From positions 1-14,132 of the forward strand of contig NZ_CAHJWD020000272.1 of the NCBI RefSeq assembly GCF_903642095.1: a DNA stretch of 14,132 nt, written 5' to 3'. Source of the DNA: Bathymodiolus brooksi thiotrophic gill symbiont (GTDB lineage Bacteria > Pseudomonadota > Gammaproteobacteria > PS1 > Pseudothioglobaceae). This document shows positions 7,570 to 14,132 of the stretch, in pieces; the first letter of the stretch is position 1, and each line of letters opens with the position of its first letter. The notes under the pieces were generated by a model. The model was given only the letters and a program-made list of their open reading frames with translations, did no database searches and was not told where the DNA came from. The translations under genes were made by a program, and so were the position numbers.

Positions 7570-8475
7570 ATGAATTTAAAGACCGAACTGCTCGTTAACT
7601 GGATACAAATTAAGAAGTTAAGCGCACTCTATCAAGATAAGATTAGAGTTGGTATTACATTGTGTCTAACGGTTTATTTGGCTTATGTTTGTGCACAGTT
7701 GGCATTAGGTTTATTTGTTAATGTACAAAACCAAGTTGTGGCAGTAGTTGATGCCAAAACATTCAAGTCGAATGCTAACAATATGAGGGCGTATAATAAT
7801 TTGTTTGGACAATTTCAACGCACTAAAATTCGTCAAAATAATTATAAAAAGGTTAAACTTAGCCCTCTTAATTTAACTTTGGTAGGGACAGTTTTTAAAG
7901 CGAAAAATGCTTTAGCCATTATTAAAAATGGTAGTGACAAAGCCAAAATTTATCAACAAGGTGATCAAGTTACCTCCAGTGCACTACTGAAAGATGTTGC
8001 TAAAGATTATGTAGTGATTGAAAGAGATGGAAAGTTAGAGAAAATATTAATTAAGTTTAACTATGTCAACCCTAACAATCACCCCAATGGCAAAATAGTT
8101 GATTTGGATGAATTCAAACCAAAAGCATCCTCCTCTTCTTCTGATGGGTTGTCAAAAGCACAAAAGCACAAGTTAGGTGATTATTTAAAGGAAATTTCCA
8201 GCAATCCAAAAGGGCTATTGTCATTAATTAGCATTGCACCAAACTTTAGTGATGGTAAACTCACTGGCTTTAAATTAAATTCTGGCAAAGAAAAACGCTT
8301 GTTTAAAGAGTTAGGATTCAGAGAACACGATATCGTAACTCGTATTAATGACAAAATTCTTGATAATTTATCCGCCTCTTTTGAGGTAATCAAGTTGTTA
8401 AAACAAACAAAAAATTTCGATTTTTATCTTGATCGCCAAGGTGAACAACATATTATTACTATTGACTTGAACTAA
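7570..8475 (+). CDS. gspC: Type II secretion inner-membrane connector GspC
   Basis: GspC links the inner-membrane platform to the secretin across the periplasm and takes part in substrate recognition. The protein has 301 residues, a normal length. A short cytoplasmic N-terminus (1-26) is followed by one membrane span (about 27-50). The homology region (about 100-165, with LNLTLVGTVF and IIKNGSDKAKIYQQGD) contacts the secretin N0 domain in known systems. A Ser-rich hinge (187-192) precedes a C-terminal PDZ domain (about 215-300, with LTGFKL, LGFREHDIVTRIND and FYLDRQGE). ATG 7570 is the only sensible start: the frame is closed upstream by TAA at 7546. No Shine-Dalgarno is visible. It is the first gene of the operon, and gspD follows after 11 bases. 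Confidence 0.9.
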   Translation: MNLKTELLVNWIQIKKLSALYQDKIRVGITLCLTVYLAYVCAQLALGLFVNVQNQVVAVVDAKTFKSNANNMRAYNNLFGQFQRTKIRQNNYKKVKLSPLNLTLVGTVFKAKNALAIIKNGSDKAKIYQQGDQVTSSALLKDVAKDYVVIERDGKLEKILIKFNYVNPNNHPNGKIVDLDEFKPKASSSSSDGLSKAQKHKLGDYLKEISSNPKGLLSLISIAPNFSDGKLTGFKLNSGKEKRLFKELGFREHDIVTRINDKILDNLSASFEVIKLLKQTKNFDFYLDRQGEQHIITIDLN

Positions 8476-8486
8476 CATTTTTATTT

Positions 8487-10415
8487 ATGACACAAAAAAT
8501 TAAAATTACTCTATTTTCGATATTATTATTTACTTCATCTGCTCAGGCCTTGGTGCTGAACTTGAAAAATACCGATATTCGCACACTTATTAACACTGTT
8601 TCTCAGGCGACAGGTAAAAATTTCATTATTGATCCCAGGGTGAAAGCCAAGGTAAATGTGGTGAGTAATAAAAATATTGATGACGATAAACTGTATCAAT
8701 TTTTTGCTTCTATTTTGCAAGTGCATGGGTATGTGATTATTCCAGGTGATGATTTTGATAAAATATTGCCCAAAAATGCCACTAAAAATACTTCACCCAC
8801 CAAACTTTCTAATGACTTAATTGTTAGTGCAGTGCTTGCAGTTGAAAATGTTTCAGCGAAAGAGTTGATCTCTGTCCTGCGTCCATTGGTTTCTCAATAC
8901 GGTTATTTAACTGCCTATCATCCCTCCAATAGTATTATCATGACAGATACCAATGCCAGTATTAAGCGCATTAAGGATATGATTGAAATATTAGATAAGC
9001 AAGTAGATGAGGACTATGAGATTATCACTTTAAAACATACAAGCGCACAAGAAGTGGCAAATATTGTTAAGTCATTATTGCTAAAAAAGACTGGTAGTGC
9101 ACTGGTTATTAGCGTCAATATACAGACCAACCAAGTTATTATTGGTGGCAATAAAAGCAAACGCCTTAAAGCACGCTTTTTAATCGCTGAACTTGATAAA
9201 GACCAAGGGGAAACTGGTGGCACTTCTGTGATTTATTTAAAACATGCGAATGCAAAAGATATTTTGCCAATATTGCAAAGTGTAATGAACAATAAAGCAA
9301 GCAGTAAGGGTAAGGGCAAAGCTGCTGTCGTTAATATTCAGGCAGATGAGGCGACTAATGCTATTATTGCTACCACTTCACCAGCGATACTTTTAAAACT
9401 TAAAAAAATCATTCACAAACTTGATATTGAGCGTGCACAAGTGTTGATTGAAGTGGTAATTGCTGAAATTCACTCTTCTAAATCGGACGAATTGGGTATT
9501 GGTTTATTGGGTTTTGGCTCAAAAATCGGCATTATGGCGACTGATTTTAATCAACAAGTAACAGCACTTTTAAGTGGTATTAGCTCTGGCAAACCTTCTT
9601 TAAAGGCAGGTGCTAATTATGTTCTTGGTAATTTTAAAAAAAAGGGGGGAGAGTATACAAGTGGACTGGGGGCAATTATTAGTGCATTGGACAGTATGGG
9701 TAATGCCGATATTCTTTCCACCCCCTCTATTGTTACTTTAGATAACGAGGAAGCGGAAATTGTCGTGGGTAATGAAGTGCCGTTTATCACTAACACGCAA
9801 CTGAGCAGTAGCAATTCCAATCCTTTTCAAAATTATGAGCGTAAAAATGTTGGTTTAACGCTTAAAGTTAAGCCACAAATTAATGAAGGCGGCGGTATTA
9901 AACTTGTTATAGAGCAAGAAGTATCAAATGTTTTGCCTTCTGCTAGTGCTGTTGATGTTATTACCTCTAAGCGTAAAATTAAAACCACAGTCATGGTCAG
10001 AAATAAGAGATTATTGGTATTAGGCGGTATGATTGACAATATGGTTAGAGACACACAACAAAAAGTGCCTATATTGGGTGACATTCCAATTTTAGGGCGT
10101 TTGTTTCGTTTTGACAGAAGTTCCGAAGAAAAACGCCACTTGGTGTTGTTTATCAGACCCACTATCTTATCCGAGAATAATGTCGATAGCCTTAGTAAGG
10201 AAAAATACAACTATATTGCAGCCAGAGGCCTCTTAGGGGATACCGAAGGATCGTTGATTGATCGAAGTGAAATTGCTGACCAAGAAAAACCTGAGGCAAT
10301 AACAACGAAGACACCCATTAAAACACCAGTATCCAATGCATCTTTCGAAACGCCTACACCTGATCTGAATAAAAACGATTTTCATGAAAACGATTTTTAC
10401 GAAGATGATGATTAG
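8487..10415 (+). CDS. gspD: Type II secretion outer-membrane secretin GspD
   Basis: GspD forms the multimeric outer-membrane channel through which folded proteins leave the periplasm. The protein has 642 residues, close to the usual 650. A signal peptide (1-21, cleavage after SAQA) is followed by N0 (about 22-90, with NLKNTDIRTLINTVSQATGK), N1 (about 106-170), N2 (about 172-240) and N3 (about 245-315). The secretin beta-barrel/gate domain (about 320-565) includes TPSIVTLDNEEAEI and VPILGDIPILGRLF (527-540). The last 75 residues are hydrophilic and end in an acidic repeat (NDFHE/NDFYE/DDD). I see no clear pilotin-binding S-domain, so the outer-membrane targeting route is open. ATG 8487 gives an intact signal peptide, and no Shine-Dalgarno is visible before it. 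Confidence 0.95.
   Translation: MTQKIKITLFSILLFTSSAQALVLNLKNTDIRTLINTVSQATGKNFIIDPRVKAKVNVVSNKNIDDDKLYQFFASILQVHGYVIIPGDDFDKILPKNATKNTSPTKLSNDLIVSAVLAVENVSAKELISVLRPLVSQYGYLTAYHPSNSIIMTDTNASIKRIKDMIEILDKQVDEDYEIITLKHTSAQEVANIVKSLLLKKTGSALVISVNIQTNQVIIGGNKSKRLKARFLIAELDKDQGETGGTSVIYLKHANAKDILPILQSVMNNKASSKGKGKAAVVNIQADEATNAIIATTSPAILLKLKKIIHKLDIERAQVLIEVVIAEIHSSKSDELGIGLLGFGSKIGIMATDFNQQVTALLSGISSGKPSLKAGANYVLGNFKKKGGEYTSGLGAIISALDSMGNADILSTPSIVTLDNEEAEIVVGNEVPFITNTQLSSSNSNPFQNYERKNVGLTLKVKPQINEGGGIKLVIEQEVSNVLPSASAVDVITSKRKIKTTVMVRNKRLLVLGGMIDNMVRDTQQKVPILGDIPILGRLFRFDRSSEEKRHLVLFIRPTILSENNVDSLSKEKYNYIAARGLLGDTEGSLIDRSEIADQEKPEAITTKTPIKTPVSNASFETPTPDLNKNDFHENDFYEDDD
10371..10412 (+). repeat. 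15-bp imperfect tandem repeat encoding acidic GspD tail
   Basis: Codons at 10371-10385 (K-N-D-F-H) and 10386-10400 (E-N-D-F-Y) are two near-identical 15-bp units sharing AAAACGATTTT. They are followed by E-D-D-D and the stop. The result is a short acidic and aromatic C-terminal tail on the secretin. Confidence 0.7.
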
Positions 10416-10490
10416 TAAAAAATTACCATTAAGGCAACTTAATAGAGGTGATAATATTATTAAAACACTTTTACAGTACTTGTTATTAAA

Positions 10491-11942
10491 ATGATAAATA
10501 AACTTTCATTGCCCTATTTATTTGCTAAAAAGTTTGGCTTGTTATTAGAAGGCAACAAACTTAGTTACGAAACACTGCCTGAAATCCCCACTTTGCTAGA
10601 AATTGTGCGTAAACATGGTGCGTGTCAATTGGAAAAAACAAATAAAGTCTCTTTAATGCAAAGAATACAAGTGCATTATGAAAGTGGGGCGTTGAGTAAT
10701 TTGCAAGATTTTAGCGACAATGCCGAGCAAGATAAAACACTTGATGACATCGCTATGGAGCTGTTTGAGCCAATAGAATTACTAGATTCTGATGATCAAG
10801 CTCCTATTATTAGTTTGATTAATGCTTTATGTGCACAGGCAATTTTGCAAGGTGCATCCGATATTCATGTTGAGCCTTATGAGTCTCGTATTCGTATTCG
10901 CTTTCGTCTTAATGGTATTCTAAACGAAGTGCTTGAGCCACAACAGAAAATTGCCCCTTTGCTGGTGTCACGCATCAAGGTTATGGCCAATCTTGATATT
11001 TCCGAACGGCGTTTACCGCAAGATGGCAGAATTGCCTTACAACTAGGAGGGCGAGCGGTGGATATACGCGTCTCTATTATTCCTTCTGGTAAAGGCGAAA
11101 AAGTGGTGATGCGTTTATTGGATAAACAAGTAGGGCGATTGCAACTTAAGCAATTGGGTATGGACGATGCTACTTATGAGCAGATTAGTCAATTGATTCA
11201 CAAGCCCAATGGCATTATCTTGGTGACTGGCCCGACTGGTTCTGGAAAAACCACCACGCTGTATGCCGCACTCAGCGTGCTTAACAATCAATCCAGAAAC
11301 ATTACCACCATTGAAGATCCAATTGAATACCACATTGATGGCATCAATCAAACACAAATTAATGACAATATTAAGATGTCATTCGCCAAAGGTTTACGCG
11401 CCATTCTACGCCAAGATCCTGATATTGTAATGATAGGTGAAATTCGCGACCAAGAAACGGCTGAAATTGCTGTCCAAGCCAGTTTAACTGGGCATTTGGT
11501 TTTTTCTACTCTACATACAAATAGTGCAAAAGATGCCATAATACGCCTTAAAGATATGGGTGTAGAGCCATTTTTATTGGCATCCAGTCTTTCAGGTGTT
11601 TTGGCACAAAGATTGATTCGCACCTTGTGCAGTAAGTGCAAGAAAACACACACAACAGATGAAAAAGAACAACAAAGATTAAAGCTAGATAAACCGAGTA
11701 TTATTTACACTCCCTCCTCTTGTGAGCATTGTAACCATAGCGGATTTTCAGGCAGAATTGGACTGTATGAATTGTTGGTTGTTGATGATGAACTTAGGGC
11801 GATGATTCACAATGGTGCCAATGAAAATCAAATTTCAAGCCACCTTGAAGGAAAAATGATCACTTTAAGAGACCAAGTCAGAACACTGGTCTCGCAAGGG
11901 ATTTGTAGTTTAGACGAGGCCATTAGAGTTATCTCTATATAA
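10491..11942 (+). CDS. gspE: Type II secretion ATPase GspE
   Basis: GspE is the cytoplasmic hexameric ATPase that powers pseudopilus assembly, docking through GspL and GspF. The protein has 483 residues, a usual length. The N-terminal part starts LSLPYLFAKKFGLLL, as expected for GspE. The N2 region includes ASDIHVEPYE and LPQDGRIAL. Walker A is GPTGSGKT (247-254), and the Walker B region is DPDIVMIGEIRD with Glu317. The His box is GHLVFSTLHTNSA. The zinc-binding tetracysteine is C380-x2-C383...C411-x2-C414. All motifs are intact, so it should be active. ATG 10491 is the only in-frame ATG in the gap, because TAA at 10461 closes the frame. No Shine-Dalgarno precedes it. The 75-base gap after gspD is the largest in the operon. 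Confidence 0.95.
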   Translation: MINKLSLPYLFAKKFGLLLEGNKLSYETLPEIPTLLEIVRKHGACQLEKTNKVSLMQRIQVHYESGALSNLQDFSDNAEQDKTLDDIAMELFEPIELLDSDDQAPIISLINALCAQAILQGASDIHVEPYESRIRIRFRLNGILNEVLEPQQKIAPLLVSRIKVMANLDISERRLPQDGRIALQLGGRAVDIRVSIIPSGKGEKVVMRLLDKQVGRLQLKQLGMDDATYEQISQLIHKPNGIILVTGPTGSGKTTTLYAALSVLNNQSRNITTIEDPIEYHIDGINQTQINDNIKMSFAKGLRAILRQDPDIVMIGEIRDQETAEIAVQASLTGHLVFSTLHTNSAKDAIIRLKDMGVEPFLLASSLSGVLAQRLIRTLCSKCKKTHTTDEKEQQRLKLDKPSIIYTPSSCEHCNHSGFSGRIGLYELLVVDDELRAMIHNGANENQISSHLEGKMITLRDQVRTLVSQGICSLDEAIRVISI

Positions 11943-11945
11943 AGT

Positions 11946-13154
11946 ATGAGTATTTTTGAATATCAAGCTATCAACCAAAAGCAGCAAAAAGTTAGCGGCT
12001 TAATTGAAAGCGATCATGTGAAAAATGCACGCATTCAACTTAAGGAAAAACAGCTTGTTGTTTTAAGTATAGAGCCTACAAAACAACACACCAACAAGAC
12101 AAAAAACCTATTTCAAAAGCAGCTTAGTATGACAGATATTGCCATGATCACACGCCAATTAGGCTCTTTAATTCAGGCCTCCATCCCGATCGACCAAGCT
12201 TTAAACACGATTTTGCAAAATCAACACAAAAAACACCTTGTTAAAGTCATTAAACAAACACATTCACAGATTTTGCAAGGACAAACCTTGGCAAAATCAC
12301 TTGGTTCAAACTATGGACAATTTCCCGATTATTACATTGCCACCATTGAACTTGGCGAAGCCAGTGCTAAATTAGGTGTCATCTTAGAAGCCCTAGCAAT
12401 TGACATTGAAAAACAACAGCAATTTAGAAGAAAAGTATCTGCTGCCATGATTTATCCGATGGTTGTATCTGTTATTGCCCTTGTTGTGGTTTACGCACTA
12501 TTGGTTTTTATTGTGCCGCAAATTGCAACAGTTTTTCAGGACTCTGGTCAAGAATTACCAGGCATTACTATCTTTGTCATCAGTTTAAATGAGTTTTTAA
12601 CCGAACATTCCTTGACTATTTTTAGCATTCTGTTTGTGCTAATCTTAGGCGTGAAGTTACTACTCAAAAAACCTAATGTTAAGGAAAAAATGCAGAGATT
12701 ACTTGTTAAAGCCCCTGCCTTTGGTAAAGTGCTGATTACCACCAACGCCATCCGTTTTGCCCGTACTTTTGCTTTATTATACGAAAGTGGCGCACCTGTT
12801 ATTAGCGCTTTAAACAACTCAGCCATGGCACTCAACTATTTACCTATGCGTCAGGCAATACTTAAAGCTAGGGAAAAAGTCCGCGAAGGCTCATCACTTT
12901 TCTCAGCCTTCAAGCAATATGAAGCTTTACCGCCCGTTACCCTCTATATGCTTGCCAGTGGTGAAACCAGTGGACAACTTTCTAAAATGCTTAACAAAGC
13001 TGCTCAAAATCAAGAAAGTGAAATTGACCATTACACTACAAAATTGGTCAACATCTTTGAGCCAGTGATGATACTCATCATGGGTGGCGTTGTTCTTTTT
13101 ATCGTTTTAGCAATGCTCTTGCCCATCTTTGAACTTAATCAAATCCCTTTATAA
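11946..13154 (+). CDS. gspF: Type II secretion inner-membrane platform protein GspF
   Basis: GspF is the polytopic core of the inner-membrane platform and interacts with the GspE ATPase and GspL. The protein has 402 residues, the normal length. The N-terminus (MSIFEYQAINQ...) is the typical small cytoplasmic domain. Two T2SSF repeats follow: the first at about 63-190 (ITRQLGSLIQASIPIDQAL, RRKVSAAMIYPMVV) and the second at about 265-390 (IRFARTFALLYESGAPVISAL, LASGETSGQL). Membrane spans are at about 169-191, 221-240 and 371-394. It begins 3 bases after the gspE stop, so translational coupling is likely. The bases before the start (TATAAAGT) contain the gspE stop codon but no clear Shine-Dalgarno. 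Confidence 0.95.
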   Translation: MSIFEYQAINQKQQKVSGLIESDHVKNARIQLKEKQLVVLSIEPTKQHTNKTKNLFQKQLSMTDIAMITRQLGSLIQASIPIDQALNTILQNQHKKHLVKVIKQTHSQILQGQTLAKSLGSNYGQFPDYYIATIELGEASAKLGVILEALAIDIEKQQQFRRKVSAAMIYPMVVSVIALVVVYALLVFIVPQIATVFQDSGQELPGITIFVISLNEFLTEHSLTIFSILFVLILGVKLLLKKPNVKEKMQRLLVKAPAFGKVLITTNAIRFARTFALLYESGAPVISALNNSAMALNYLPMRQAILKAREKVREGSSLFSAFKQYEALPPVTLYMLASGETSGQLSKMLNKAAQNQESEIDHYTTKLVNIFEPVMILIMGGVVLFIVLAMLLPIFELNQIPL

Positions 13155-13159
13155 AGTTA

Positions 13160-14131
13160 ATGATCACACGGTTCATTTTTACCCTTAGCTTGGGTATCCT
13201 AATCGGTTGGCTTGTAAATGGATATTGGCACAACACAACCATACCTACAGTTGTAAATATTCAAAAACCAACAATTGTGGTTGAGCAGCCAATGGTCAAA
13301 ATACCTTATGTCTCAGTGCCTATTCAGCGCCCTAAACTTATTAATGTAACCGATGTTTATGCACCTGAAACTTTGATGGCACGCAGTAAAGTAGCCATCA
13401 GAGAAGGTGATTATGCCACTGCACTAAAACATCTTGAAGACCTTCTCGTTCAAGTGCAAGACCTTTATCCTAGGTCATCCGTAGAGGCTTTATATATTGA
13501 TATTAGTAAACAATATATCCAGAAATTAGGTAGTAACCAACCACAAAAAACGATAGACTTTTTAAGTAGAGCTACCAACATTCTGCCCAATTACTTAGAG
13601 TTTCATCAGCTACTGGCACAATTATTTTTGACTCTTGAAAAGTATTCGCAAGTGCAATATCAACTCAGTTTTCTAGCAAATAACATCAAATGGAAGGCAC
13701 AATTTGACCAATTACAAGCCCAACTTAATTATGCCAAAACCTTCCAACAAGGCGACATCGAAATCCCACTCATTGCCCTACCCAACGCATGGCACATTAA
13801 TGTAACAATTGACAATACCCCTGCTCAACTAATCTTAGACACAGGCGCAAGCATTACCACGCTAAGCGCCCATTTAGTTGCCGACAGTTACCCATCCCTA
13901 GGTGAGGTAATCCTCAGTACTGCAAATGGCACACTGTCTGCTTTTAAAGTTAATATTGATACTTTTTCAGTGGGTGCCATTACCAAGCAAAATTTTCCTA
14001 TCGTTGTGCTACCTAGAGAAAAATTACCCCACAATGTTGATGGATTGCTGGGGCTAGATTGGCTACAAGATTTTCATTTTATTATTGATAAGAAAAATGC
14101 ATTATTACGCCTTACCCCCATTTCTCCTTAA
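13160..14131 (+). CDS. Membrane-anchored TPR-like/retropepsin-type aspartic protease
   Basis: The protein has 323 residues, with a complete stop codon one base before the window ends. An N-terminal hydrophobic segment (about 4-22) would anchor it in the inner membrane with the rest in the periplasm. A helical region (about 70-200) has TPR-like packing, for example VAIREGDYATALKHLEDLL. The C-terminal domain (about 205-323) is a clan AA retropepsin-like protease. It has the catalytic LILDTGAS motif (Asp227) and the second VDGLLGLDWL motif (from about 293), so one domain should dimerise to make the active site. It starts 5 bases after the gspF stop and so is probably in the gsp operon, where gspG is often found. 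Its substrate is unknown; a role in secretion or envelope quality control is inference. Confidence 0.8.
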   Translation: MITRFIFTLSLGILIGWLVNGYWHNTTIPTVVNIQKPTIVVEQPMVKIPYVSVPIQRPKLINVTDVYAPETLMARSKVAIREGDYATALKHLEDLLVQVQDLYPRSSVEALYIDISKQYIQKLGSNQPQKTIDFLSRATNILPNYLEFHQLLAQLFLTLEKYSQVQYQLSFLANNIKWKAQFDQLQAQLNYAKTFQQGDIEIPLIALPNAWHINVTIDNTPAQLILDTGASITTLSAHLVADSYPSLGEVILSTANGTLSAFKVNIDTFSVGAITKQNFPIVVLPREKLPHNVDGLLGLDWLQDFHFIIDKKNALLRLTPISP

Positions 14132-14132
14132 G

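Noticed and set aside
9833..10210. 125-residue minus-strand frame inside gspD
   Set aside because: It lies opposite the conserved secretin core and has no recognisable domain; it is a shadow of gspD.
10451..10460. ATAATATTAT palindrome before gspE as an operator
   Set aside because: A 10-bp all-A/T palindrome is expected by chance in DNA of this composition.
11348..11653. 101-residue minus-strand frame inside gspE
   Set aside because: It is antisense to the Walker B and His-box region; its sequence follows from the strong constraint on gspE.
1..14132. tRNA, rRNA, insertion sequence or prophage elements
   Set aside because: No clover-leaf, rRNA motif, transposase, integrase or terminal repeat pair was seen; the only sizeable non-coding gap is 7291-7569.

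Overview
This is an AT-rich stretch from a Gram-negative bacterium, coding entirely on the + strand. The type II secretion (T2SS) genes, the ChiA-like chitinase modules and the proteobacterial gene order gspC-D-E-F point to a gammaproteobacterium. The AT-rich codon use, chitin substrate and compact spacing would suit a marine or host-associated lineage, such as the SUP05/Thioglobus and sulfur-oxidising symbiont group. That placement is an inference from composition and content only.

Region 1 (1-7290) is one giant reading frame of 2429 visible codons. It is already open at base 1, so its true start lies upstream; the ATG at 163 is internal. It encodes a modular exoenzyme. In order it has a beta-sandwich/helical N-terminal part, two chitin-binding modules, an Fn3-like and an Ig-like spacer, a ChiA-type N-terminal domain, a Pro-Thr linker and a complete GH18 chitinase domain. 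These are followed by a long helical spacer, a beta module, a large unrecognised domain that may be a further enzyme, and a divergent GH19 (lysozyme-like fold) domain at the C-terminus.

Region 2 (7291-7569) is a 279-base non-coding gap. It holds a good intrinsic terminator for the chitinase gene, a perfect 12-bp hairpin without a U-tract, a T9/A8 tract and weak promoter candidates for the next operon.

Region 3 (7570-14131) is a tight operon: gspC (inner-membrane connector), gspD (outer-membrane secretin), gspE (cytoplasmic ATPase), gspF (inner-membrane platform), then a membrane-anchored TPR-like/retropepsin-type aspartic protease where gspG would often follow. The pseudopilin genes gspG-K, gspL/M and the prepilin peptidase are not in the window.

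The simplest joint reading is a secretion machine encoded beside a likely large cargo: T2SS exports folded chitinases in other gammaproteobacteria. Least explained are the unrecognised domain at about 4408-5960, the GH18 plus GH19 combination in one chain, and the protease joined to the gsp operon.
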